Positions 1 through 11,936 of a DNA stretch of 50,234 bases are shown here, piece by piece. The translations under genes were made by a program, and so were the position numbers. The notes beneath the pieces were generated by a model. It was not told the origin of the DNA, did no database searches, and was given only the letters and a program-made list of their open reading frames with translations. The stretch covers positions 1-50,234 of the forward strand of contig NOWV01000315.1 of the NCBI GenBank assembly GCA_003344405.1, written 5' to 3'. How positions within the stretch are numbered: position 1 is the stretch's first letter; each line of letters begins with the position of its first letter. Source of the DNA: Trichoplax sp. H2. Lineage: Eukaryota > Placozoa > Uniplacotomia > Trichoplacea.

Positions 1-500
1 TTTATTGAATCTTATACAAAGATTAATTACACAGCTCTACTCTAGCCGAATACTACTTCTAAAGACTTCTACAACGAACTAACAGAATAATCTAAAGTTG
101 CATGCTTTTATACTTTTCGTAGCATTCGCAGCTACAATCCGCATGGCAACCTTTTAACTTATTTTACACATAGTTAAATTATTCTTAGTGACACTATTCT
201 ACTGCGGACCATCATTAATCCAATATGGATACGACTACAGTACTTACGTAGACATTATTCACACCAGCCAAAGTACAATGAATTAACCGTATCGTAATAT
301 ATGATTTACAGTTCTATTTTTACCTATAGCCGTATTAGTAACTCAACAGCTTACTGTATATAATCATCTGTACTCTAGCATAGAGTCTCTACCACTACAG
401 TCTATAGTTACAGCTACCAAATATATCTTAGGATAATATCTACCGTACATTATACTAAACATGGCTAGCAGCCTACAATCACAATACTAGTTACATGACA
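1..500. repeat. Solo LTR family A, copy A1 (cut by window start)
   Basis: This is dispersed repeat family A, also seen at 13258, 14374, 25073, 30595, 33216 and 41990. It matches the 41990 copy almost base for base in the same orientation, from the AGCTCTACTCTAG block to the terminal TTACAT-GACA. The first roughly 60 bases of the element lie off the window. The internal frame that is open in some other copies has a stop here, after the ATGGCAACC segment. It is non-coding repeat DNA, and the family assignment rests on direct sequence match. Confidence 0.85.
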
Positions 501-502
501 AT

Positions 503-573
503 CGTATATTGCGTTATCTTGCTGCAAAGCTGTTTTGGGACACTATTTCTTCACGGTAGTTCATACCGTGACA
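503..573. repeat. Composite of LTR ends: D terminus (503-542) joined to G/B terminus (543-573)
   Basis: Bases 503-542 match the 3' terminal part of LTR family D (compare 43278-43317), including TGCAAAGCTGTTTT and a final GGGACA. Bases 543-573 match the terminus of family G (compare 6240-6270) and fold as CACGGTA / TACCGTG. Both fragments abut the end of A1, so three element ends are joined with almost no spacer. They are remnants of older insertions, not a complete element. Confidence 0.6.
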
Positions 574-1001
574 TGTAGATATCATTTTAATAGCTGAACT
601 TAAAGTTTAATCTATCATACCGCCATTTTTCTCAATTAATGGATTATTAATTATTCACATAAATTAGCAAAATGAGAAATTGCATAGACCTTACATTTAA
701 GTCGTAAAGTAACCTTTTAATTTACGAAGTATAATATGGCCTATAGATATAACTTAGAATGAGTATCTAAATCTCTTACGTTTTACCTATGCAATTTTGA
801 TGATACAATCAGATAGTCAGAGTTGTGTCTTTATTTAGGCGAATGCTTGAAATTTTTTTGATAACATAATTTTAAATTTTATGCAGATATTGATCGCTAA
901 GCTGATAAGGAGATAAGTTTTCCCTAGTATTCAAATTTGTTCTAAGAATTATCGGCACGCTGCTGAATCGATCTATGATAAATAAATAGAAAGGTTATTA
1001 A
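574..1001. other. Intergenic, nothing recognised
   Basis: AT-rich DNA downstream of the receptor gene at 1002-2081. I see no open frame of note, no repeat match and no RNA gene. It should hold that gene's 3' UTR. Confidence 0.5.
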
Positions 1002-2081
1002 TTAAAAATAGGTAAGAGTGAAACAATAAGAAATAATAGTAAAGAGGCTATATATACGCACTAAAACTACTATTATTTCAACTGATACTTCTGTTACATT
1101 ATTAACTTGCAAATTCCGTACCAGGTACATTTTTAAAGCAAGACGAAAGCCCTTATTATAAGAAAAATAAATAATTGGATTCTGGACACCAGTCAAAGTA
1201 GCCAAAAACAATGATACTGCAATAGGCATGACGAAAGGCCGACCATAAGCTATAATTAATTCGGCTAGAGATTTTCTGGTGATAGCTACTGTTATCCATA
1301 TCAAAAACAGTAGCAGTGCGTTAATCATAAATAAACTAGTTGCCATTATCATCATTTTCGTGGCATTAATCTGATGGTGATAACGCCTATTACTAAAAAC
1401 TGCAGGATTACTTCCGTAGGATGACCTCATGCGGTAAATTATTTTCAAATACAGAATAACCACGATTAGAAGCGGAATCGGATAGGATACAACAGCAGCA
1501 ACGATATGATATACAGACATTGAATAATTATTTTGATCATCGACTGGCTTAATATCACACAGATAAGGAAATCTAGGATGAATGTCTACAGTCAAGTATA
1601 GTCTAAGAGATAAGATCAAAGCAATAGTCCATATAGAAGCAATAATGAGATATAATACTACTTTGCTCCTAAATGGAGAATAGTGATTAAAATAGTTATT
1701 ATTCATAATAATATACCGGTCTATACTAATTACAGCAAACGTTTGTGAAGATGTTAAATAAGATGAACCAATAATAAATGCATTTATTTGGCAAGCCAAT
1801 TTCATATTAATAGCTTCCATTTCAACTTCCATGGCAAGTAATGCATTTAAAGAAAGATAAATGATACTACATGCTAACAGCATAACGTCGGAGATAGCCA
1901 TATTGGCAGACAGGTAATAAGATGGCGTATGAAACTTTTTATGTTTGACAATGGTATTGACTAAAAGTAGATTACCAACTATACCAATCGATAAAATTGG
2001 GAGTAAAATTAGGCAAGCAGATAAATAGATTATTCGAAGCTGCTTTGTTGGTAAAAACACTATCAGTGAGGTATTATTCAT
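1002..2081 (-). CDS. Class A GPCR, tandem-array member 1 (divergent)
   Basis: Intronless 359-aa seven-transmembrane receptor, acting at the cell surface with an unknown ligand. Seen: N-glycosylation sites at N2 and N3; N37 in TM1; D65 in TM2 within LSANMAISD; C97 and C175, the expected TM3-ECL2 disulfide; TSSQ then SIDRY with D121-R122-Y123; W151 in TM4; P203 in TM5; NPIIY 301-305 in TM7. Odd features: the TM6 proline of this family is L257, the TM4 end proline is R160, and the tail from about 334 to 359 is hydrophobic instead of polar. The TM6 CWxP motif is replaced by I-N-A-L. Start choice: first ATG, placing a short 20-residue N-terminus before TM1. It is the most divergent intact member of the minus-strand family. 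The class A assignment is firm; ligand and G-protein coupling cannot be read. Confidence 0.93.
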   Translation of the reverse strand: MNNTSLIVFLPTKQLRIIYLSACLILLPILSIGIVGNLLLVNTIVKHKKFHTPSYYLSANMAISDVMLLACSIIYLSLNALLAMEVEMEAINMKLACQINAFIIGSSYLTSSQTFAVISIDRYIIMNNNYFNHYSPFRSKVVLYLIIASIWTIALILSLRLYLTVDIHPRFPYLCDIKPVDDQNNYSMSVYHIVAAVVSYPIPLLIVVILYLKIIYRMRSSYGSNPAVFSNRRYHHQINATKMMIMATSLFMINALLLFLIWITVAITRKSLAELIIAYGRPFVMPIAVSLFLATLTGVQNPIIYFSYNKGFRLALKMYLVRNLQVNNVTEVSVEIIVVLVRIYSLFTIISYCFTLTYF

Positions 2082-5000
2082 TGCAGATTAAGGTTTTAAA
2101 GCTTCACCATCGCCTAGAAATGAAATAGTAGATAACACCATGTGTCAGTTGTATCACTAGTACTGGTAAAAATTTCAATTATGAACGATAATATATAAAT
2201 AAAGTTAGGTCTTACTTGGCATTAATTACCTGTTCAAGTACGTCTCGATGAATCTAAATTATACAAATAAAGCTTTACGAATAATAACAGCAAATGTAAA
2301 TGTTAATCTGATTTACGGCAATACTTTTTTCTCTTTATTTTTTAATTTCATTTAATACTAGCAAAAAAACTTCTAATTTATGTTGAGTATTAGCTACTAA
2401 TCAAAATATACATAAACTTAACACTGTAATATTTGTTTCCTATAAAATTTTGTGACTCGCATATCATTAATAAAGAGAAAAATTTTATATTAAATATTTC
2501 TCGATGAAAGTATTATTATCATTAAACTGAACAAAAAGTATAATAATTTTATTAGTTAATTATGAATTACGTCGGAAGCACATCAAGAAGAAAAATTTTA
2601 GTTCCGACATTTTTCCGATAAATAATAAAGCTGCCGTTTACTTTTTTCGTATAGCTTATGTTAAAATCTTCTCATCTGAATGATTGATTTTAAGTTGATA
2701 ATTATTATGCTACATAAACGCTTATGTTAAGGCAGTCTAATACGTTTACTTGATAGTGTTTTTTATATTACAATATTAAAAACAAAAGAATTGATTTTGT
2801 GTACCAAATTCTTACTAAATATTAAAAACAAAAGGATCTGGGAAAAAATTGAATTATTGTTTTGTTAGGAAAATATGTTACAGAAAAATTACGTTCTGTT
2901 TCCAAATAGTAAATAGAGAATAATTATTAATAGATTATCTGATACATTAGCATATTGAAATCGTGCAAATAGAGAATAATTGAGTAGAGTAATTATTTGT
3001 TTATTTTGTAGTACTTTAATTGATTAACAGAAATAGGCATAATATTATCAAAATTGCGCACACAATAACGTTATCCTATTATCACATGTTATTATTTGAA
3101 GAATTTATATCGTGCTGGATGTAAACATGCAGTTAAATTTAGATCAGCATCGTAGCATATTAATCTTCAAATTTGTTAAACTGTACTCAGCAACTGTGGT
3201 TATTAAAGTGGACAAAATATAAATAAGCTAATAATTCTCTAAGACATTTATTAACTATAATTCGCTAATAATTTTGAGCGTAACTCCCAATCTGGATATT
3301 ACTGTTATGTATTTCGAAATTGAAGACTCATTACATTATATACTACAAATTATGCCTTTTGCATATATGAATCAATAAATACTCAGAACTACTACTATAT
3401 TTGTGCTTTTTGCTGTTTGAGCTACTACAAATAAAATTCTAAATGACTATTTATAAACTAGAATTTATTAATTTTATTAATTAGGCAATATAGTATGATA
3501 TTTTACCTGCAATTATGCAATAAAACTAAATGGTTGTCAGTCGTCGTTTCATGAAGTGAATATTGATAACTAATAATTTTTTTTACGTCAGATAGCATAC
3601 TTTGGTATTTGATGAGATTATCATGATTTCTGGCGCTAAATATTCTTTCGTAGATATATGCTGTAATGGCCGAGTAATATTTTCCTACTGTTTTTGTAGG
3701 CTCACTTACTTAACCCTAAATTTGAGTAATTCCCTAATGTGATACTTGAAGATAAACAACCAAAAATAATACTGACTAACAGCGTTTACTGTTCAAGCCT
3801 TTTGTAAAAGAACGATAGCTGACCGTTCGTGTACAGTTCATTTCATATTGAAATAAGGTTTATCTTGAAATTGTGTCAACGCAACAGCTTCAGCATAGAA
3901 TTAATTCTTAAATAGATACAATGCCTACTGTAAACATTGATAGTATGATATAATTAACTTGCCATTTAGCTTTCATCAAAGACAGCTTATATATATAACT
4001 ATTTACTTTAGTTTACAAATTGAATTCTATCTGGAAGTATTGAATTAAAGAACTCAATGAAAAGTTAAGAAAATTGCTAAATTTATTACAAGAGGAGATA
4101 AGGAAATCGGGCCAACCTACGTTCAGCTAACATCGAGAAGTACCACTAGAAAGCGATTACACTTCTTTATCTCTTTGAAAATTTCTTAATTTTACAATAA
4201 GATAGCCCAGAACAGCGTAAGTTCATGTATGATCCTAGACACTAAGGATGAGTTAAGATCTTTAGACCTACTGCTACAAAAAGCAAGGAATTCTAAGATT
4301 GCAACTATTAGGAGAAACAAAATATTCCAATAAAGATTAATCATAATCACAATTTCCGTAATTTTAACGTCTTAGTTTGATTTATACGATGGCTCATTCT
4401 AGTAATTTACTTTCAAGTGGAATTTTAGCTTCTGCGAGACTATTTGTGATGATAATAAACTATTTTAGGATTATTATTTCTAGAAAGTCATGGCTTAAGA
4501 TAACAGATTTAGTTCTAGTACCCCGAAGTATAAGCATTACCGTAATGCGTGTCACGATAATTATACTGCGATATTAAAATAAGACAAAGTTGCTTTATGG
4601 TATTAAAGGGAAGGAATGAAATAGCAGAATCTTTGCTGGAGCTCAGTGTTTTCTCTATAATCAAACACTCGGAAAGTACAATTAAGGCAGTATTAACTTC
4701 ACATAGAAGGATATAACAAAGATAAAATCATTCTTTATGGATTAGGAATAGAATTCCTGCATGCTTCTGCTAAAATACATTTCGACATACGACACAACAT
4801 GTATAACTTCATGGATGATAGTATCCTCAACAAATACCAAAGTATGTTATCTAACGAAAAGGAGATCAGAAATGGTAAGCAAAAGTAACACCATAGCAGT
4901 TAGTAAAGTAATAATATTTGCTAAATAATATCTGTATGTAATCATATTATTAAAAGTAAATCAGTGTCAATACAGCTGCGATTATGTAAAATATTGTAGA

Positions 5001-5829
5001 ATGTGTTCAAAGGAATAATGATCTGACATAATCCATTATGTTGCTTCTCGCTGTATAAATTCTTAGTCTAGCGCTCGGTTGCATGCATGGAGCGCATATT
5101 TAAAGATTAGATTAAACTTTCTATCCATTCAATCTTAGGATGATGCTAAGTTACGCTAAAAATACAGTAATATACTACTATGTTTCCTGTACAATATTGG
5201 ATGCATAATACATAGATTGTATAGACTAAGCAACGTCAGCTCAGTAACTAGAGCTGATTAATTTCGACTATAATTTTGCTGTCTCAGAAAAAAGAGAAAG
5301 GTTAAGCTTTCTAGGATGATGAAACACGCGTTATGAAATTCGTTTCTGCTTATGATTTAGCATAATCTATTTTTCCGTATTGAGAAACCGTTACATCTAT
5401 ACTGAATCATATTTTTGGCTTAAATGACTGTGAATCCACCGTACTAGAAAAAGACTATTCTTCATCTTTACGCATACATAGTATTCGTTTATAGATAGTT
5501 AATTTGGTACTATTTGCTATTTCTTTCAACTTAACTACACAATTTTACTAAAATCGTTAAAGATATTAGGCAGTTTATATTAAATTAATATTAACTATAG
5601 CTAGTTTTAGTGACAAATATAAATACGAACTATTTTTAAATTAAAGAATTTTTCTTTAAGAGATATTCTGAACATTATAACTATTATTTCCTAATTTTGT
5701 TAGGTCGTATAATAATCATGTATGATAATAATGAAATGCTTCGTAATTCCTTTATAGTATTCCTTATAGTAATGGATAACCTGTACCTATAGAAAGGAAA
5801 TGAAAATCTTTGTTATTTTTATAACATTT
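2082..5829. other. Long intergenic region, no gene recognised
   Basis: AT-rich DNA of about 3.7 kb. The only open frame near 200 bases (4377-4577) has no recognisable domain, no close match to the window's genes and ordinary chance length. Small hairpins occur at 5055-5094 (GCGCTC / GAGCGC) and 5236-5257 (TCAGCTC / GAGCTGA). I see no repeat-family match. It holds the promoter of the receptor at 1002-2081, which I cannot delimit. Confidence 0.45.
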
Positions 5830-6270
5830 TGTCACAAACCAGCTTCGTGACAAGGATAAGGTAAAATAAATCTCTAAATTACTATAGTCTCCGGGATTCA
5901 GTATCCCTTAACTACCTCGCAGGAATTAAGACACCTTTGATTCTACGTTAAAACAACTCTACAATCGAGAACTGCTTTATTCAGCTATCTGACGGGCTTA
6001 TATATCCTTCTACAGCAGCTAACATTCACGAGTTATCTTATAAAAATACTTAGGTGAGAACATCTACTAACTAATTTTTCACAGTCGGACTACAATATGT
6101 CCATTCACAGAATCATTTCAGTACACATCACAGCACAGTATTAAATTTACTGTAACATATTTATAATTGGAATAATTCCTACTGTAAGTAACTAGTTGTA
6201 ATATATTATGACTATATTATATTAACCAAATTTAGACGGCTATTTCTTCACGGTAGTTCGTACTGGGACA
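5830..6270 (-). repeat. Solo LTR family G, copy G1, TSD CATTT
   Basis: Starts TGTCACAAACC and ends GGGACA on the plus strand, so it has TG...CA ends. It is flanked on both sides by CATTT (5825-5829 and 6271-6275), an exact 5-bp TSD as made by retroviral-type integrases. A minus-strand AATAAAG (6981-type signal at 5981-5976) fits a polyadenylation site, giving minus orientation. The minus-strand 5' end starts with an imperfect hairpin (CACGGTA / TACTGGG). No internal coding region or second LTR is nearby, so it is a solo LTR of 441 bp. Confidence 0.75.
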
Positions 6271-6434
6271 CATTTATAGCAGTTAAAGGTATTTCAAGAT
6301 TTAAAACAAATTTAATTGACAAAAGTTTTAGAATATGTTTATTAATCAGTTTCTTCAACATTTGAGTAGTTTTCGACTTATATTCGAATTTAAGAAGTAC
6401 GGTAAATAGTAATAATACCTAAGTAGACATCGAC

Positions 6435-6913
6435 TGTTACTTAACTAAACTTGCCTAATCTGAACTGATTTAGATTACCCTAGATAAGTAACAATCACTG
6501 CGAAATGCACTTTCAGAATCTTCTAACTATATCTTTATTCTCGAAAATGCAAGTCTAATTTAATATTCAAAATCAATCATTTAAATAGCTATTCTAGCCA
6601 TAAAACCAGTTTACGATGTGTGATATATTTCGACCAATAAGACATCGAGAATACATTAAATTATTCCTAGGCTAATCTAGTGAATTTGTAATATTTCTGT
6701 AGATTAACTTTATGTTTGCCCTAGCTTATAATTAACAGGATTTATATCCATTGGCAATCCATATACCCTATTAGAACCTGATTTGTATCGGCTATATTAA
6801 GACATCAAATAATTTATGCACATATCCAAATTAATAACTATCTTAACGTGACACATATACATGTCTAAATTAAGTAAATTATCATTCATCACGGTAGATT
6901 CACTACCGTGACA
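6435..6913 (-). repeat. Solo LTR family B, copy B1, TSD TCGAC
   Basis: A 479-bp element with plus-strand ends TGTTACTTAAC and CTACCGTGACA, flanked by TCGAC at 6430-6434 and 6914-6918, an exact 5-bp duplication. A near-identical copy lies at 26048-26555. Read on the minus strand it begins TGTCACGGTAG and folds at once into a hairpin (CACGGTAG / CTACCGTG, loop TGAAT), carries AATAAAG at 6539-6534 and ends AAGTAACA, the usual arrangement for an LTR. No coding sequence is present. Confidence 0.85.
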
Positions 6914-6918
6914 TCGAC

Positions 6919-7896
6919 TTAGGCAGTTCCTATAGATTTTCTCACTTGCAAGACTGTAAAACATTTATAGAAGTTTAGAAAATGTATCGTAGAGTCTCCT
7001 TTTGTGAATAGAAGTAAGTCTTTCTTCATCCGCGCTGATTCCCAAGAGCTAATTGAAGATTTATCGAACCTGATGATTGAGTCTAGTGTTTTGATGTCGT
7101 TTATAAAACTAATTTGTAACAAACGGTATGCAAGTTTTTATTTCCGCTTATTCGTTCATGATCTGATGTGGCTTTGAAGTTATAATTGTTGTAAGAATGC
7201 CATGATTTTTTACAAGTAACCAAAGTTTACTTAGCAGGTTAGCTATTTGATATTAATCTATTACTTTTGTAAGCTAACTAAAGCACATTATAAATGTTAA
7301 GAATAATTAATAGTGTATTTACATAATTACATATTTCAAAACTTGATCCTGGTAAGGATATTGGTTCTCTTGTATTAACAAAGCCATAGTTTGATTACCT
7401 TATAAAAATGCTAATGATTGAGAGCCTAATCTGTGATATATGAAATTGACTAACTACTGTATTAATATCTTAAAAGAGAACTTTACTGCTAATATTAACG
7501 AATTATTTGCTTCAAATAGCTTCAAAAAATTAAATCCTACTGTTCTATAATATTATAACTAATAACATCATATCAAGATGTTTAGAACAGCACAACTATC
7601 TATTCGTTAGAAGAATTAATCAATAGCTAATATGTTGTAGTTTTTGAAATAGTAGTGTATGATCACCGTAAAATTTCTAATGCTTCGTTCAAATTAGTGA
7701 CACACAAGGCTTTCCTCGTTACTACAAGATAAAATAAATTATTAAAAATGCAGTTTAAATTCGAAAATTTAGGCATAGTAGATATGGATCTTGGTTATAG
7801 ATCATTGAGCACAAAGTGGTTAGGCTGTTATGTTATAGTAATATGTATGTCTCAATGTCTTGACTTCAACATAAAGGTCTCTTACATGGCTTCAGA
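6919..7896. other. Intergenic, nothing recognised
   Basis: AT-rich DNA between LTR B1 and the 3' end of the receptor at 7897-8985. Short open frames (6919-7122 on minus, 7748-7954 on plus) have no recognisable composition; the second overlaps the receptor tail antisense. No repeat match seen. Confidence 0.45.
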
Positions 7897-8985
7897 CTAC
7901 AATAACAAATTTTTTGATCTAATACTAGCAACGGTAGTAGTTTTAGACGTTTGACATTCCCTCTGAAAGCTAGACATGACAGCTTTTCTAAATCTTTTGT
8001 TATAAAGAAAAAATATTAATGGATTTTGAATCGAAGTGAGACTTGCCATTAAAAAAGCACTTGAAACTAGGATAAACACAAATTGTCCGTAATTTAAAAC
8101 TAATTCTACGTAAGATTTTTTCGTGAATACAGCTACCGTCCAAGCTATAATGATCGGCATTGAGTTTATCATAAATAAAATAGTAGCAATAATCATCATT
8201 TTAGTAGCATGAATTTGACGTTGACATCGATAATAATTATTTCTAATGTTCGTAAATGATAAAACGGATTGTAATAGATGGCAAATAACTTTATAATAAA
8301 AATATGACACGACAATTAATGGTATTGGATATGCTATTAAAATAGCTATCAAACGATATACAGTCAAGGAATAATTACGATATGAGCCATGAGGAACTAA
8401 ATCACACATATGAGGAAATTTAGGATTGATACTAGCAAGCGTGATCATTGGCCCAGCCAGTATTAGTCCAATGGTCCATATGATTAGAATAGAAGCTAGA
8501 AGGATTTTATTATTTTGAAAGGGCGATTTTCTAGCTCTACGTATTATGGTAAGGTATCGATCGACACTGATGGCCATAAACGATTGCGATGACGTTATAT
8601 ATGATAACGCTATGGTAAAATAATTTAGCCTGCAAATCGTCATGTAATTGGAATAATTTAAATTAGACTGTTTAGACAATACGACATTACTTGTTAAAAA
8701 AATAGATCCAAAGGCTAACACAATTATATCTGATATTGCCATATTAGCGGATAAGATGTAAGTCGGTGTTTGAAACTGTTTTTTTTTCTTAATAGTTACA
8801 ATTAATAAAATATTTGCAACGATTCCTAAAATAAATAGTGGCGTCATAGCCATATAAACGGCAATGTAGGATTTACGAAAATCGGCAACGCTACCAGTTC
8901 GATTAAATATTGAATCATTGCAAGTTGTTAAGTTGACGGAATTCTTGTCAAGCATAATATTTCTTAAATTCATAATAACTGGCAA
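7897..8985 (-). CDS. Class A GPCR, tandem-array member 2
   Basis: Intronless 362-aa receptor with seven hydrophobic segments. Seen: three N-glycosylation sites in the N-terminus (N18, N23, N28); N58 in TM1; D86 in LSANMAISD of TM2; C118 and C194 for the TM3-ECL2 disulfide; TSSQS then VDRY with D142-R143-Y144; W170 and P179 in TM4; P222 in TM5; ATKMM before TM6; TM6 FMINSMP with P277 but serine at 275 where the toggle tryptophan normally sits; NPLIF 321-325 replacing NPxxY. The polar tail of about 37 residues is Ser/Thr-rich. ATG codons at residues 5 and 11 are alternative starts. Its closest relative here is the receptor at 18977-20056: both share the FRKSYIAVYMA segment before TM1 and LAFGS after TM2, so they look like a recent duplicate pair. 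Ligand unknown. Confidence 0.95.
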   Translation of the reverse strand: MPVIMNLRNIMLDKNSVNLTTCNDSIFNRTGSVADFRKSYIAVYMAMTPLFILGIVANILLIVTIKKKKQFQTPTYILSANMAISDIIVLAFGSIFLTSNVVLSKQSNLNYSNYMTICRLNYFTIALSYITSSQSFMAISVDRYLTIIRRARKSPFQNNKILLASILIIWTIGLILAGPMITLASINPKFPHMCDLVPHGSYRNYSLTVYRLIAILIAYPIPLIVVSYFYYKVICHLLQSVLSFTNIRNNYYRCQRQIHATKMMIIATILFMINSMPIIIAWTVAVFTKKSYVELVLNYGQFVFILVSSAFLMASLTSIQNPLIFFLYNKRFRKAVMSSFQRECQTSKTTTVASIRSKNLLL

Positions 8986-11936
8986 GTATGATAAATATCA
9001 ATAAAAGAGATGTGATGTCGGTTTTCTGACACTGCAATCTGTAATTACTCTAACGATCGGTATCTTTACTGTAATGAAGTTTTATTTCTGGTAGGGCCAG
9101 CAAAGTCAGGATCGATTTATCTAAAATTGACATCAATTCGCAGAATGCAATAATTTTATAGTTGCATTAGGCCTAGCAATACAATGTTTTTCACACAGAT
9201 TACCATTAATATTCATTAATAGCAGTAGTATAATACTCTCATTAAGAATAGGTTACTTGGATACGGTCAATAACTACAGAATATTTACGCGAATTCGAAT
9301 TGAAGGTTGATATCAGTAAAGAATTATTTTAGCAGAATATTCTGATATTAATTAAGATCTGGATAATAATAAGGTACAACATAATGACAAATTCAAAATT
9401 GAAGGACTTAGTTCGTATAATAATAAAACCTGTTTAATCTACCAATCAACTAGCGTATCGCTTATGCTTAATTGCAGCTTTGCCTCGTTAATAAATAAGT
9501 AATATGGAAATGTAAGTATAAAATCTTCCTATAACTTACTACAAAAGACGATGGTTTTAATTATTATAAAACTTATTCTTAATTATCTTTCCTTTAAATT
9601 TCAATGAAAAGATTCAAAATTTTTTAATATATTTCCAGAGAAAATTAGATTTTAAGTAATACTTAAAAATTTTCAATAATTATTTATAAATTGCCATTAA
9701 TTTATTAGATGTAGCCACTGTATAATTTTATTAATAAATAATAAGATAAACTCATTATAGCTCTATATCGCGGCGCTTTCCGGGACCAACATTAAGTAAA
9801 GTAATAAAGTCTAGACCATGTAAGGAAAATCACAGACGTATTATCTGAATATAAATTAAATAAAATATTTTCACCTTTAATTGTCATTTAATTATACTTT
9901 TACAAAAAAATTTGCAATTATACTCACTTTTGTTTAATACATAAAGAAGTAGAGCGTCTGATGTTCAAGAACATTAGGTAGTATCTAAATGTAGTTGCTA
10001 AAATTATTCGTATTAAAATGAAATTGAAGGAGACCAACAGCTTAGGTTTTTAAACTTTTACAGTAAAATTTCAATACTGAACGGTTTATTGCAGTCTCAT
10101 AACTAACGTAATAGTGACATAAAGTAAGCTATTTCTATTTAATCTCTCTACATTATAAAGATGCTCTATATTTCTGAGGAGTCTAGTTCTATGGTACTTA
10201 TGAAATAAAATTCTTATCATATATTATACTATAATAATTCAGACTAGGCATGTGTCCATCGTAAATCGCTTTTGTCTGCTGTTTTAATTATAGCCTACTC
10301 TAATTGAGCTAAAATAGCTAATATTCTCGTCAAATAGATTTTGCACGATTAAAAACTTGTCCATTTGATGATTGGTAGGCATGTAAGTGTTATATCAGTA
10401 CAGAAACAATTATTTGAAATAGTATTTCTACTTGATATCAAGTTACTAAATTAATTTGTTGAATAAAAATAGGATAAAAATAGCTACTATAACGTTCATT
10501 CGGGTCGTAGCTTTGTTCGTAGTAAGTGTATTCGAAGTTCTGACCACATCAAGCGTTTTTGAAATTAACCTCAAATAAGATTTAGTGGTGTATTTGATTG
10601 TTATGATGCGTTCGAGCTATAAATTTTGAAATTATATGAAAATTAACTCATGCGGACATTTCCGCTGATTTATTGTTTCTCCGATATTAATAATAAAGAA
10701 AGTTAAAATAAAATTTTAAAGGAATACTTACAAAAGTAAATTATGTGCGCATGCGGCCTAATTCATCGCAATTGGCAATTAATAGCTCATAAAAGTCAGC
10801 TATTTGTAAGTTATTATCAATATTTTAATTAAATATTATTTTCAATTGCGACGGACAGGCAATCTTATATGACACAATCAACTGTGCTTATTCGATCCGA
10901 TAATGTAATAATATTTACTATAGCTAGCTAATATTTGATTTTATTCATTTTGCGTAATTAGGATTTTAGAATGATAAGGTGTAATAATTAGCTGATTGCT
11001 TAAATCTAAAATTTTTTATAAATACTAAGTATTCTCTTTATCGTCGCACGGATCCTTAATGATGTTAGGAATAATTCAAGATCTGGTCTCTTTTCTTTTA
11101 GAAACTGATGTAAGTAACTAAACTATAGAAGTTTATACATCACCATTATTAGCTAATTAGCAACTAGAGGCTCAGCACCACTATATCAGTTAACAACATT
11201 AATTAATAGTAACTCTTACTGGTGCTAATAATTAATCCAGATTTTCAATTAATTCTTGAAGTCATAAACAATTTTAGAGACTAACAAACTAATTTACAAA
11301 ATACGATGGCTAGTATTGTAGCAATAGTAGGATAAAACCTGACAAGATAAAACCATTGCGCGATTTAATATCAATTTAAAGTATCTATTTCGGTAATAGC
11401 ATCATATCGTTATCATCAAAATAACTTAGCTATGGATGTGTAACTGATGATAACATTTTATTTTAAATTTTTAAAAAGTATGAAGTACTACTTTAGGAAT
11501 CGTTATTGTAAGTAATAACCTAAGTTATTATGATATTATGATGATACAGTAACATATTACAAGTAAGCATAGAGAACATAGGAACTTAACAGAGCTTGCA
11601 GTCGAAATAGATTTACTTTTGAAATTGTTTATTACCTCGAACTTCCGTATTTGATAAATTAATCGTGATAACATGTATTTTATTGAAATATGTTATAGTA
11701 TCATAACTATGCTTATAACTGCTGAAAGGATATATAAGAAGGACTGTGATTAATAAAAAGTGATTCAGGTAAAGGCTAAGTTGTGTGATAGTTTTATACT
11801 ATATATCGTTTTGAGCGAGTTAGACCTTCGCAAGGATTCCAGTTACTTTCCGTAGGCTTGGAAAGTAGTTCTGCGGATCAAAGTAAAGTTTATTATAATT
11901 GCTGCGTTATTTTTTTGTGTCGTAAGGGTTATTAAG
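8986..11936. other. Intergenic, nothing recognised
   Basis: About 3 kb of AT-rich DNA upstream of the receptor at 7897-8985 and downstream of the pseudogene at 11937-12994. No open frame above 60 codons and no match to the window's repeat families. One small GC-rich patch (about 9770-9790) stands out by composition only. Confidence 0.45.

Noticed and set aside
4377-4577. 66-codon open frame on the plus strand
   Set aside because: I tried to align it to TM6-TM7 of the receptor family because of an RKSW segment, but the flanks carry no receptor motifs and the spacing is wrong. Chance length.
6885-6913. Terminal hairpin read as a Helitron 3' end
   Set aside because: Helitrons do not make target-site duplications. 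B1 and G1 have exact 5-bp duplications and TG...CA ends, which fit LTRs better.
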